From: Tenderia sp965602225
Lineage (GTDB): Bacteria; Pseudomonadota; Gammaproteobacteria; Tenderiales; Tenderiaceae
NCBI GenBank assembly: GCA_965602225.1
Contig: CBFCYE010000008.1
Location: 1 to 64,000 of the forward strand
Direction of reading: 5' to 3'
Length of the DNA: 64,000 bases
Shown here piece by piece: positions 8,751 to 17,151 of this stretch. The position numbers and the translations under genes are program-made. Position 1 is the stretch's first letter. Each line of letters begins with the position of its first letter. A model generated the notes under the pieces. The model was given only the letters and a program-made list of their open reading frames with translations. It was not told where the DNA came from and ran no database searches.

Positions 8751-9431
8751 TCACAACCTCCGTTGTGACTCATACAAACGTAATTTTTGGTCCAATTGTT
8801 GTAAACGCTCAGGTGTACCGATGTCACACCATTCACCCCTGTAATGCTCACCAGAGACTTTGCCTGACTGCATAGCCCGACGTAACAAGGGCGCCAATGG
8901 AAAAGCCCCGGGCTTACAACCAGCAAACAATTCAGGCCGGAGAATACTGATACCGCTAAAGGTGAATTTTTGCTCTCCATCCTCTCTCACCTGCGCACCC
9001 TGCAAAGCAAAATCACCTTGAGGATTGTGCTTGGGATTATTCACCAACACCAGATGTGCCAGGCCTTCAATTGATCCGGGCAATTGCTGAAAAGGGTAGT
9101 CCGTCCAGACGTCAGCATTGACCACCACAAATGGCGCATCGCCAAGCAGAGGTAAGGCATTAAAGATTCCGCCAGCAGTTTCCAGCGCCGTTGTTTCTGC
9201 TGAATATTGAATAGTCGCGCCGTAGGCAGAACCATCGCCCAATACCGTTTCAATCTGTTCGCCCAGATGGGCGTGATTGATTACCAACTCGGTCATACCT
9301 GCAGCAACAAGATTATCAATGTGATATTCGATGAGTCGCCGTCCAGCAACTTCAAGCAGGGGCTTAGGGGTGTGATCAGTAAGTGGGCGCATACGTTCAC
9401 CGCGCCCGGCTGCAAGAATCATGGCTTTCAT
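8751..9431 (-). CDS. murU: N-acetylmuramate alpha-1-phosphate uridylyltransferase
   Basis: MurU transfers UMP to MurNAc-alpha-1-phosphate in the peptidoglycan recycling route known from Pseudomonas. The nucleotidyltransferase signature MILAAGRGERMRPLTDHTPKP is at the N-terminus. NADVWTD supplies the metal-binding Asp and GEHYRGEWCDIGTPERL closes the fold. The length of about 227 residues matches MurU rather than the larger GlmU or RfbA enzymes. An in-frame ATG exists at 9440, but the family N-terminus MKAMILAAG begins at 9431, so that start is preferred. In Pseudomonas amgK directly precedes murU; here gpsA does. Confidence 0.88.
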   Translation of the reverse strand: MKAMILAAGRGERMRPLTDHTPKPLLEVAGRRLIEYHIDNLVAAGMTELVINHAHLGEQIETVLGDGSAYGATIQYSAETTALETAGGIFNALPLLGDAPFVVVNADVWTDYPFQQLPGSIEGLAHLVLVNNPKHNPQGDFALQGAQVREDGEQKFTFSGISILRPELFAGCKPGAFPLAPLLRRAMQSGKVSGEHYRGEWCDIGTPERLQQLDQKLRLYESQRRL

Positions 9432-9479
9432 AAAAGCCATTGTTAGGAGCTTAGGGATTCAAGTCAAGTGCAGAAAATA

Positions 9480-10493
9480 TCAAACCGACTCGGGCTTTTG
9501 CTGCCGAGTCAAAAGATGATGCACGGCCTCACGCGGCGAGCATTGATTAAACAAAACTTGATAGACCTGTTCGATGATAGGCATTTCAATACCAAGCGAT
9601 TCAGCCAGCCCGTGCGCCTCACGAGCGGCATCGATACCCTCCACCACCTGATTGATTGATGCGCGAGCCTCGGCAATTGACTGACCTCGGCCTAGCGCCA
9701 GACCAAAACGACGATTACGTGATTGGTCATCGGTACAGGTCAGCAGCAAATCACCCAGCCCGGCCAAGCCCATCAGGGTTTCTTTGTGGCCACCCAGCGC
9801 CTCGCCCAGACGCATCACTTCGGTCAGGCCACGAGTAATCAAGGCCGCACGGGCATTGGCACCAAAACCCAGACCATCAGAGATACCAGCGGCGATGGCG
9901 AGTATATTTTTTACCGCACCACCAACCTCAACACCCGGCACATCCAACGAGGTATAGGCACGAAAAGTTTCGTTATGCAGCCGAGCCGCAATCTCTGTAG
10001 CAAAAGTTTGATTGGTGGAAGCAACTGTCAGCGCCGTCGGCAAGCCCTTGGCCACCTCCAGCGCAAATGTCGGACCGGTGATAACAGCCATAGAACAATC
10101 AACGCCAAGCACACCTTCAGCAACCTGGTGCAGCAAACGACCTGACTTGGGTTCAAAGCCCTTGCTGGCCCAGATTAAACGGCTTGATTCAGTAATATGG
10201 GGTTTGATGGCTTCAAGTGTTTGCCGAAAGGCATGACTAGGAACCACCAGCAACAGGTCCTGCGCACTTGCCACAGCGGCAGCAAGATCGGCCTCAAAAC
10301 GCAGGGTTTTGGGCAAGGCCACACCAGGAAGATAGTAACTATTGACGCGGCTATCAGCCATCTCTTGCAGATGACCAGCATTACGCCCCCACAAACAGGT
10401 TGGCTGGCCATTTCCAGCCAGCAATGCCGCTAGCGCTGTGCCCCAGGCGCCAGCACCGAATACCGTAGTAGCAACCTGTGGGGCAGCTGTCAT
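9480..10493 (-). CDS. gpsA: NAD(P)-dependent glycerol-3-phosphate dehydrogenase
   Basis: Reduces dihydroxyacetone phosphate to sn-glycerol-3-phosphate for phospholipid synthesis. The N-terminal dinucleotide fold is FGAGAWGTALA near residues 12-22. The conserved SKGFE, ITGPTFA, EVGGAVKN (catalytic lysine) and RGLTEVMRLGEALGG segments all follow in order. The length of 337 residues is usual. It follows secB by 21 bases, the arrangement found in many Gammaproteobacteria, and runs toward murU. Confidence 0.97.
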   Translation of the reverse strand: MTAAPQVATTVFGAGAWGTALAALLAGNGQPTCLWGRNAGHLQEMADSRVNSYYLPGVALPKTLRFEADLAAAVASAQDLLLVVPSHAFRQTLEAIKPHITESSRLIWASKGFEPKSGRLLHQVAEGVLGVDCSMAVITGPTFALEVAKGLPTALTVASTNQTFATEIAARLHNETFRAYTSLDVPGVEVGGAVKNILAIAAGISDGLGFGANARAALITRGLTEVMRLGEALGGHKETLMGLAGLGDLLLTCTDDQSRNRRFGLALGRGQSIAEARASINQVVEGIDAAREAHGLAESLGIEMPIIEQVYQVLFNQCSPREAVHHLLTRQQKPESV

Positions 10494-10514
10494 TGAAAAA
10501 ACAGGACTAAAGGT

Positions 10515-10979
10515 TTAATGCGTTGCTTCTTGCGGAGCCTGATTCTGCTGCATACGTTGCGCATACAAGGCATCAAAATTGACAGGTTGCAGCAACATCT
10601 GCGGAAAACCACCGCGTGACACCAGCTCAGAAATTGCCTCACGCACATATGGAAAAAGAATATTTGGACAGAACGCACCCAGCAAATGGGCCTTCTGTGT
10701 CTCTTCAAAACCAGCCGCCTGAAAAATGCCCGCCTGCTGCACCTCAACCAGATAGGCAACCTTATCTTCAACCTTAGCGGTTATCGTTACCGACAACACC
10801 ACCTCGTGCATATCATTTTCCATCTGCCCGGCGCGGCTATTAAGCTGCACATTGACCTCAGGTTCCCACTTGGTATTGGCAAAGATAGCTGGGGAATTTG
10901 GTGTCTCAAATGAAACATCCTTGATGTAAATTTTCTGAATCGAAAACTGCCCCTGAGCCTGCTCTTGTGCTTCTGACAT
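10515..10979 (-). CDS. secB: Protein-export chaperone SecB
   Basis: Tetrameric cytoplasmic chaperone that keeps preproteins unfolded and hands them to SecA. The 154-residue sequence shows the SecB core: FSIQKIYIKDVSFETPNSP, the EVVLSVTITAK strand, AHLLGAFCPNILFPYVREAISELVSRGGFPQMLLQPVNF and a short flexible tail. It lies between a rhodanese gene and gpsA. The glutaredoxin gene often found between rhodanese and secB is absent here. Confidence 0.98.
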   Translation of the reverse strand: MSEAQEQAQGQFSIQKIYIKDVSFETPNSPAIFANTKWEPEVNVQLNSRAGQMENDMHEVVLSVTITAKVEDKVAYLVEVQQAGIFQAAGFEETQKAHLLGAFCPNILFPYVREAISELVSRGGFPQMLLQPVNFDALYAQRMQQNQAPQEATH

Positions 10980-11005
10980 GATTTGCTATCCCGTCACTGT
11001 AATTA

Positions 11006-11434
11006 TTATTTCTTATGATTAACCGGCATATTGGCATCCACCCACGCCAGCATGCCACCATTAAGTTTATGTATTGAAGTAAACCCCTGACGCTTCAGCA
11101 CGGCGCCCGCCTTAGCTGCACGCTGACCACTGCGGCAATAAATAATAACGGGGGACTCCTTGTGCTGTTCGATCTCTTTCAGACGACCATCCAACAAACC
11201 CAAAGGGATATTGACTGCGTTGAGGATATGGCCATCGCAAAATTCTTTATCTTCGCGCACATCCAATACCAAAGCGTCATCCTGATTAATCAGACGCACG
11301 GCATCATTGATACCAACTTCATTAAAACCCAACAGCTTGCGCTTGAACTCATTCATTACCAACATGATAACGACAGCAACAAACCCAGCCATCAGCAACG
11401 GGTGATTACCCGCAAATTCTAGATACTGCCCCAT
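11006..11434 (-). CDS. Membrane-anchored rhodanese (YibN-like)
   Basis: Single-domain sulfurtransferase of 142 residues. Residues 11-28 form one transmembrane helix (LLMAGFVAVVIMLVM). The rhodanese fold follows with LVLDVREDKEF, the GHILNAVNIPLG segment and the active-site loop CRSGQR, whose C100 would carry a persulfide. It is the first of the chain rhodanese-secB-gpsA and matches the YibN position in other Gammaproteobacteria. The physiological sulfur donor and acceptor are unknown. The ArsR-type gene 58 bases upstream has the cysteine pair of persulfide sensors, which suggests that reactive sulfur is relevant here. Confidence 0.93.
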   Translation of the reverse strand: MGQYLEFAGNHPLLMAGFVAVVIMLVMNEFKRKLLGFNEVGINDAVRLINQDDALVLDVREDKEFCDGHILNAVNIPLGLLDGRLKEIEQHKESPVIIYCRSGQRAAKAGAVLKRQGFTSIHKLNGGMLAWVDANMPVNHKK

Positions 11435-11492
11435 GGCGTTGATTTCACCTTACTTCTATTGTTCTCTGGAGATCGCCGCCACGAGGGCAACA

Positions 11493-11810
11493 TTATTCAG
11501 TGTCGCAAAACAACTCTTTCATCATACTAATCAGACGCAGAGTCCTATGATCACCGACGCGATAATATACACGATTGGCATCCTTACGTGACATCAGTAT
11601 CCCCTTGTCCCGCAAAATCGCCAGATGCTGCGAAATATTACTCTGCGACGTACCTACATTATCGACTATCTCCTGCACGCTCACCTCACCATCACTCAGC
11701 GTACATAGAATCTTCAAACGTATCGGATGCGACATTGCCTTCAGCGAACGAGCCGCCAAATCAATATCTTCATCCTTATCTAACAAGTCTTCGCTCTCTA
11801 ACGGCAGCAT
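11493..11810 (-). CDS. ArsR/SmtB-family repressor with persulfide-sensor cysteine pair
   Basis: A 105-residue winged-helix DNA-binding protein. The segment LKAMSHPIRLKIL and the helix-turn-helix VGTSQSNISQHLAILRDKGIL are classic ArsR features, and the wing is SRKDANRVYYRV. It lacks the metal-site ELCVCDL motif. Its only cysteines are C36 (in KILCTL) and C102 (in LFCDTE), 66 residues apart, the same separation I recall for the sulfide-responsive dithiol regulators SqrR and BigR. I infer a persulfide or redox sensor. It lies directly upstream of the rhodanese gene on the same strand, with an inverted repeat in its promoter region. Targets are not shown by the sequence. Confidence 0.85.
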   Translation of the reverse strand: MLPLESEDLLDKDEDIDLAARSLKAMSHPIRLKILCTLSDGEVSVQEIVDNVGTSQSNISQHLAILRDKGILMSRKDANRVYYRVGDHRTLRLISMMKELFCDTE

Positions 11811-11856
11811 TTTTTATTCCCCATTTAGATTGCCCACATAAACCTTAACTATAACT

Positions 11857-11884
11857 ATTCGAAGGGTGCCTACCCCTTTCGAAT
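11857..11884. promoter_or_regulatory. Inverted repeat, candidate operator of the ArsR regulator
   Basis: ATTCGAAGGG at 11857-11866 faces CCCTTTCGAAT at 11874-11884, a near-perfect palindrome with one base of asymmetry. It lies 46 bases before the arsR start in the divergent gap with gpmI. Position and symmetry suit an autoregulatory site; binding is inferred. Confidence 0.45.
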
Positions 11885-12029
11885 TATACGGTTTTTGTTT
11901 ATAAAAAAACATTATACAATTAAACCATTAACACGTAAGCAATTATGTACTCCGTGCTCACGTTCTATCACGAAATCACACTTATATGTCATAATATGTC
12001 CCTATCAAACGCTACCAACCAACCAAAGC

Positions 12030-12038
12030 TTATCCACA
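12030..12038 (+). promoter_or_regulatory. Consensus DnaA box before gpmI
   Basis: TTATCCACA is an exact match to the strong E. coli R1/R4 DnaA box. It lies 25 bases before the gpmI ATG. Confidence 0.45.
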
Positions 12039-12062
12039 ACCCCTGAATCGTACTAGGAAATC

Positions 12063-13622
12063 ATGCCGGAATCAGCAAAACCAATGACCCTACTCATCCT
12101 TGATGGCTGGGGCTATAGCGAAGAAACCGAACATAACGCCATTCATCACGCCAAGACCCCTTATTGGGATCAGTTATGGGCTAACAATCCTCGCACATTT
12201 TTGCGCTGCTCTGGACCAGAGGTTGGCCTACCGGCAGCACAGATGGGCAACTCGGAAGTCGGCCACCTCAACCTTGGCTCAGGCCGGGTGATTTACCAGG
12301 AATTCACCCGCATCAGCCGCGCCATCAAAACCGGCTCATTTTTCACCAATAACACCCTGACCAAGGCAGTTGACACCGCCATCGAGACCGGCAAGGCCAT
12401 TCACATCATTGGCCTCCTCTCGCCAGGTGGCGTACATAGCCACGAAGAGCACATCCAGGCATTTGCCAAACTGGCGGTTGAACGTGGCGCCAAAGATGTC
12501 TATCTGCACGCCTTCCTCGACGGCCGTGACACCGCACCCAAAAGTGCTGCAGCCTCAATTGAGGCGATGGAAAATGAATTCAAGCAGCTTGGCAGTGGCC
12601 GCATCGCCTCGATCATCGGCCGCTACTACGCCATGGACAGAGACCACCGCTGGCCTAGAATCCAGGCTGCCTACGACTTGATCACCCAAGGCGCCAGCGA
12701 ATTCAAGGCAAACACCGCACTGGACGGTCTGGAAATGGCCTACGAACGAAACGAAAATGACGAATTCGTCAAGGCAACCGCCATCGTCCCAGAAGGCGAA
12801 ACAGCCACCGCAATCAACGATGGTGACGTCGTTGTGTTCATGAATTATCGCTCTGACCGCGCCCGCCAAATAACCCGCCCCTTCATTGAAGAGGACTTTG
12901 ACGGCTTTGAGCGCAGCGCTACCCCCAAGCTGGGCGCTTTTATCAGCCTGACCGAATACAGCAAGGATTTTGACATCCCGGCAGCCTTCCCATCCGAAAG
13001 CATTACCAACAGCTTCGGCGAATACATTTCCAACATCGGCATGCGCCAACTGCGCATCGCTGAAACCGAGAAATATGCCCACGTCACCTTCTTTTTCAAT
13101 GGTGGCGAAGAACAGCCCTTTCCCGGTGAAGACCGCATCCTGATCAACTCACCCGACGTTGCCACCTACGACCTACAACCGGAAATGAACGCCGCCGAGG
13201 TCACCGAAAAACTGTGCCAGGCAATTCGCAGCGGCAAATACGATGCAATCATCTGTAACTTCGCCAACCCGGACATGGTCGGCCATACCGGCAATTTCGA
13301 CGCCGCAGTCAAGGCAATCGAGTACATAGACAAATGCCTGAAACAGATCATTACTGCACTCACAGAAATTGGCGGCGAAGCGCTAATCACCGCTGACCAC
13401 GGCAATGCTGAACGCATGCAAAACCTGAAAACCGGCCAAGCCCACACCGCCCACACTAGCAACGTCGTGCCTTTCATCTATGTCGGCCGTGACGCCACAC
13501 CAGACGAAAGCCAGGGCAGCCTGGCAGACGTCGCCCCGACCATGCTTTATCTGATGGGACTTGAAGCCCCAAGCAACATGAGCGGCCACACCCTAATGCA
13601 CCTAAAAGACGATACCGAATAA
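12063..13622 (+). CDS. gpmI: 2,3-bisphosphoglycerate-independent phosphoglycerate mutase
   Basis: Manganese-dependent interconversion of 3- and 2-phosphoglycerate in glycolysis and gluconeogenesis. The alkaline-phosphatase-like metal site begins with LILDGWG (D14). The phosphoserine nucleophile is S64 in MGNSEVGHLNLG. HSHEEHI, LDGRDTAPKSA, MNYRSDRARQ, NFANPDMVGHTG and ADHGNAE supply the remaining substrate and metal ligands. The length of 519 residues is normal. It leads the conserved cluster gpmI-envC-ctpA-yibQ, with 3 bases between its stop and the next start. Confidence 0.98.
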   Translation: MPESAKPMTLLILDGWGYSEETEHNAIHHAKTPYWDQLWANNPRTFLRCSGPEVGLPAAQMGNSEVGHLNLGSGRVIYQEFTRISRAIKTGSFFTNNTLTKAVDTAIETGKAIHIIGLLSPGGVHSHEEHIQAFAKLAVERGAKDVYLHAFLDGRDTAPKSAAASIEAMENEFKQLGSGRIASIIGRYYAMDRDHRWPRIQAAYDLITQGASEFKANTALDGLEMAYERNENDEFVKATAIVPEGETATAINDGDVVVFMNYRSDRARQITRPFIEEDFDGFERSATPKLGAFISLTEYSKDFDIPAAFPSESITNSFGEYISNIGMRQLRIAETEKYAHVTFFFNGGEEQPFPGEDRILINSPDVATYDLQPEMNAAEVTEKLCQAIRSGKYDAIICNFANPDMVGHTGNFDAAVKAIEYIDKCLKQIITALTEIGGEALITADHGNAERMQNLKTGQAHTAHTSNVVPFIYVGRDATPDESQGSLADVAPTMLYLMGLEAPSNMSGHTLMHLKDDTE

Positions 13623-13625
13623 ACC

Positions 13626-14837
13626 TTGTCGCTCCGGACAGGGCAACCCATAATCCGTATCAATACATACAGCCGACGGCAGAACAACGGATTGCCCATA
13701 CCAAACATACATTTCGGCCCTGCCTTGGCGCTCATCCTGAGCATGGCATTCGCTTCTTCCATAAGCAGCGCTGAAGAACCCGCGTCACAACAACGCCTGC
13801 AACAAATTCGCGGCAACATCAGCGAAATCAAACAAGGCCTGGGCAGCGACAAGAAAAAACAGCAACAACAACAGCAGAAACTCAGCACGATTGAAAAAGA
13901 GATTGCCCGCCTGAATCAGACCCGCAAAAAGACACAACGTGAACTCAAGCAACAGAAAACAAACCAACAGCAACTCATCAACAACACAACCAAGCTACGC
14001 AAAAAGCTCGAACAACAACAACACAAGCTGCGCCAGCAAACTCGCGCCGCCTACACCGCAGGTAAGCAACAACAACTCAAACTACTACTCAACCAAACCA
14101 AACCTGCCTCAGCAGGTCGCAACATGACTTACTACAACTACTTTAACCGCGCCCATATCAACGCCACCAACCAAACACAAACCAACATTGAACAACTCAG
14201 CACCGCTGAAACACAGCTACAACAAAGCAGAGACAAGCTTGAAAGATTGCAGCGACAGCAACGACAACAAAACCTGAAACTACAGCAGCGCCAATCACAA
14301 CGAAAAACCCTGCTCAGCAAGCTCAATAGAAAAATCAGCAACAAAGAGCAGCAGCTCAAGCAATTACAGGAAGACGAATCAGCACTCAGCAAACTTTTGC
14401 AAAATCTACCCTCGCAAACACAAGGCAACAAAGTAAGCTTTAGCAATCTAAATAAACTCAAAGGTAAGCTCAAGTGGCCAACCAAGGGGAGAATCAAAAA
14501 CCGATTTGGCTCGCCACGCAATCAAGGCCAAATGAAATGGCAGGGCACAACAATCGGCGGCAAGGAGGATCAGGAGATTCGTAGCATTGCACCTGGCAGG
14601 GTTATTTTTGCTGACTGGATCCGTGGTTATGGACTTATGCTTATCATCGATCATAACAATGGTTACATGAGCCTATACGGTCACAACAAGATGCTTTACA
14701 AGGATGTTGGCGACACCATTTCCAGCGATGAGACCATTGCCACACTCGGCAATAGCAACGACAACAACAGCCCTTACCTCTACTTTGAAATGCGTCACAA
14801 AGGAAAACCTGTTGATCCAGCAACGTGGTGCCGATAA
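13626..14837 (+). CDS. envC: EnvC-like murein hydrolase activator (degenerate LytM domain)
   Basis: Periplasmic coiled-coil protein that in E. coli is recruited by FtsEX and activates the amidases AmiA/AmiB during septal splitting. After a signal-like segment (LALILSMAFASSISSA), residues about 55-260 form a long Gln/Lys-rich coiled coil. The last 115 residues are an M23/LytM fold. The metal ligands are lost: MKWQGTTI replaces the usual HxGxD and YLYFE replaces HLHFE, as expected of an activator rather than an enzyme. The start is uncertain. TTG 13626 is the farthest upstream; TTG 13692 gives a shorter, more usual signal peptide. The poly-Gln codon bias makes the DNA low in complexity. Confidence 0.9.
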   Translation: MSLRTGQPIIRINTYSRRQNNGLPIPNIHFGPALALILSMAFASSISSAEEPASQQRLQQIRGNISEIKQGLGSDKKKQQQQQQKLSTIEKEIARLNQTRKKTQRELKQQKTNQQQLINNTTKLRKKLEQQQHKLRQQTRAAYTAGKQQQLKLLLNQTKPASAGRNMTYYNYFNRAHINATNQTQTNIEQLSTAETQLQQSRDKLERLQRQQRQQNLKLQQRQSQRKTLLSKLNRKISNKEQQLKQLQEDESALSKLLQNLPSQTQGNKVSFSNLNKLKGKLKWPTKGRIKNRFGSPRNQGQMKWQGTTIGGKEDQEIRSIAPGRVIFADWIRGYGLMLIIDHNNGYMSLYGHNKMLYKDVGDTISSDETIATLGNSNDNNSPYLYFEMRHKGKPVDPATWCR

Positions 14838-14924
14838 AGCTGTCATACCCTTGTAAGTGCTGGTTACGAAAGAGTATCCTCCTCTAACAACGTCATCGCA
14901 TCAGTGATTTTTACGGAGCAATTA

Positions 14925-16235
14925 ATGAAATTTTCCACCCGCAACTTCATGCTAATCAGTCTTGGTACAGTCCTTGGCGTATCACTCACCATTGGCCAAG
15001 GTGTGTTAGCAGAACGCGAAGACATTAAACAAACACCCCTGCCACTCGATGAACTACGCACCTTCACTGATGTTTTTGGCAAGATCAAATCTGACTACGT
15101 CGAAGCCACTGAAGATTCAGCACTACTGGAAAACGCCATTCGCGGCATGCTCACCGGCCTTGACCCTCACTCCACTTACCTTGACCCAGAGGCCTACAAA
15201 GAACTGCGAGTTGGTACCAGCGGTAAATTCGGCGGTCTTGGTATCGAAGTCGGCATGGAAAACGGCTTTGTCAAAGTCATTTCCCCTATTGACGACACCC
15301 CCGCACAACGTGCAGGCATACAGGCTGGCGACCTAATCATTCGCATTGATGACACCCCGGTAAAAGGCCTGTCACTTAGCGACGCAGTAAAGCTCATGCG
15401 CGGCGAACCTGGCAGCAAAATTCTACTGACCATTGTTCGCGAAAACGAAGACAGACCACTCAAGATCTCAATCACCCGCGCCGTGATCAAAGTCAACAGC
15501 GTCAAGTCACGCATGCTTGAACCAGGCTTTGGTTATGTCCGCATCAGTCAGTTCCAGTCCAATACTGGCGAAAACATTATCAACTCTGTCAGCGAACTCA
15601 AAAAAGAATACGAAGCCAACCTTAAAGGCCTGATCATAGATTTGCGCAACAACCCTGGTGGCGTCCTCAACGCAGCCGTAGCGGTTTCCGATGCCTTTCT
15701 TGAAGACGGCCTGATCGTTTACACCGAAGGTCGAGTCAACGACTCTGAAATGAAATTCAAAGCCACTCCGACTGATATCGTAAAAGGCGCACCGATCGTA
15801 GTACTGGTTAATGGCGGCTCAGCCTCTGCTTCAGAGATTGTCGCTGGCGCCCTGCAAGATCACAAACGCGCCATCATCATGGGCACCACCACCTTTGGCA
15901 AGGGTTCGGTACAAACCATTCTCCCCATCCCCAATGGCGCTGCCCTCAAACTCACCACTGCTCGTTACTACACCCCTTCCGGCCGTTCAATTCAAGCCGA
16001 AGGAATCATTCCTGACATCAAGCTTGAGAATGTAAAGCTGGCCGAGATGGAGGCATCAGCCTTTGACCCAATAAAAGAGTCCAACCTCTCCGGCCACCTC
16101 GATAACGACAATGACAGCAACACTAAAGCCGAAGATGCCACAGACGATAAAAAAGAAGAATCTCTGGCGAAAAAAGACTACCAGCTCTATGAGGCACTCA
16201 ATCTGCTAAAAGGGCTGGAGATATTACAAAGATAA
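14925..16235 (+). CDS. ctpA: Carboxy-terminal processing protease (S41A), PDZ-containing
   Basis: Periplasmic serine protease of the Ctp/Prc family. An N-terminal signal anchor (FMLISLGTVLGVSLTIGQG) is followed by a PDZ domain (GGLGIEVGMENGFVKVISP to the LMRGEPGS segment). The S41 catalytic domain has serine 299 in VNGGSASASE and lysine 326 in FGKGSVQT, a Ser-Lys dyad. The C-terminal 50 residues are acidic and disordered. The frame is open from 14904, but a GGAG ribosome site at 14914-14917 supports the ATG at 14925. Its place between envC and yibQ suggests a role in controlling cell-wall hydrolases, as for CtpA in Pseudomonas; the substrate is not evident. Confidence 0.95.
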   Translation: MKFSTRNFMLISLGTVLGVSLTIGQGVLAEREDIKQTPLPLDELRTFTDVFGKIKSDYVEATEDSALLENAIRGMLTGLDPHSTYLDPEAYKELRVGTSGKFGGLGIEVGMENGFVKVISPIDDTPAQRAGIQAGDLIIRIDDTPVKGLSLSDAVKLMRGEPGSKILLTIVRENEDRPLKISITRAVIKVNSVKSRMLEPGFGYVRISQFQSNTGENIINSVSELKKEYEANLKGLIIDLRNNPGGVLNAAVAVSDAFLEDGLIVYTEGRVNDSEMKFKATPTDIVKGAPIVVLVNGGSASASEIVAGALQDHKRAIIMGTTTFGKGSVQTILPIPNGAALKLTTARYYTPSGRSIQAEGIIPDIKLENVKLAEMEASAFDPIKESNLSGHLDNDNDSNTKAEDATDDKKEESLAKKDYQLYEALNLLKGLEILQR

Positions 16236-16238
16236 ACA

Positions 16239-17105
16239 TTGCTGCATTCACGTACAAAACGACGCATCCACACCAGCGTTAGCCGATGGCTAACATGGTG
16301 TGCTGCGCTGCTTCTCTGTAGCCTTAGCGGTCTGGCTGTCGCCGCAGACTCTCGCCCAGCACAAATAAGCATTATCATCGATGACATGGGCGGCCAGCTT
16401 GATGCTGGACTACGCGCCCTGCAACTACCCGGCGCCATCACATACGCCTTTTTGCCGCACACGCCTCATAGCCGCAGCCTTGCCAATGCGGCCCACCACC
16501 TTAATCGGGAGGTCATGCTACACCTACCAATGCAGGCCATGGGATCTAACAAACTTGGGCCGGGCGGCCTTACACTCGACATGAGCCGAGACCAATTCAA
16601 CCAGACATTCCTCAGTGACCTCAAAGCCGTGCCCCATGTTGTCGGCATCAACAATCACATGGGCAGCCTCCTGACCCGCCATCCTGGCCATATGAAATGG
16701 CTGATGGAAGAAATTAAACAACAGAACGACCTATACTTTATAGACAGCCGTACCACGCATCACACAGTGGCCAGGCAGATTGCCTACGAATCACAGATTC
16801 CTTCACGCCAGCGCGACGTATTTCTCGATGACGACCCCAGCCCCGCGGCCATCAGCAAACAATTTGAGATACTCATAAAAAAAGCCAACAAGTTTGGCAG
16901 CGCCATTGGCATTGGCCATCCCTATGAAAATACGCTGACCATCCTTTCTCAACTGATACCACGGCTCGAAAATCAAAATATCAAACTCGTCCCTACCAGC
17001 CAGCTTGTTTATCAAAAACCAATAACCCGTCTGGCTGAAGAAGAAAGCGAGCCCCCTGGCCCACTGGTACTAAAAACACCTCACCAACAGTTTAACTACC
17101 AATAA
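16239..17105 (+). CDS. yibQ: YibQ-like divergent polysaccharide deacetylase
   Basis: Exported 288-residue protein of the YibQ family, distant from NodB-type deacetylases. The signal peptide ends near LAVAADS. The catalytic-fold hallmarks are ISIIIDDMGG, AITYAFLPHTPHS, REVMLHLPMQAMG, GINNHMGSLLT, YFIDSRTT and GIGHPYENT. The enzyme's natural substrate is unknown. The genomic link with envC suggests cell-envelope polymer processing. It starts at TTG 16239, three bases after ctpA; no better ATG exists before the signal peptide. It is the last gene of the cluster. Confidence 0.92.
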   Translation: MLHSRTKRRIHTSVSRWLTWCAALLLCSLSGLAVAADSRPAQISIIIDDMGGQLDAGLRALQLPGAITYAFLPHTPHSRSLANAAHHLNREVMLHLPMQAMGSNKLGPGGLTLDMSRDQFNQTFLSDLKAVPHVVGINNHMGSLLTRHPGHMKWLMEEIKQQNDLYFIDSRTTHHTVARQIAYESQIPSRQRDVFLDDDPSPAAISKQFEILIKKANKFGSAIGIGHPYENTLTILSQLIPRLENQNIKLVPTSQLVYQKPITRLAEEESEPPGPLVLKTPHQQFNYQ

Positions 17106-17125
17106 ACACAACTAAAAACACAAAC

Positions 17126-17141
17126 TGGCACGACACCTGCT
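17126..17141 (+). promoter_or_regulatory. Sigma-54 (-24/-12) promoter
   Basis: TGGCACGACACCTGCT matches TGGCACG-N4-TTGCW at every conserved position but one (C for the first T of TTGC). The invariant GG (17127-17128) and GC (17139-17140) are separated by exactly 10 bases. A start site near 17152 is predicted, where no protein gene begins. Confidence 0.65.
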
Positions 17142-17151
17142 TAGTAAATAC

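Noticed and set aside
12555..13082. 175-codon minus-strand ORF opposite gpmI
   Set aside because: Shadow of the conserved gpmI frame, with no ribosome site.
13850..14370. CAA-rich repeat tract suggesting a mobile or phase-variable element
   Set aside because: The repeats are imperfect Gln/Lys codons of the EnvC coiled coil, and no homopolymer tract fits phase variation.
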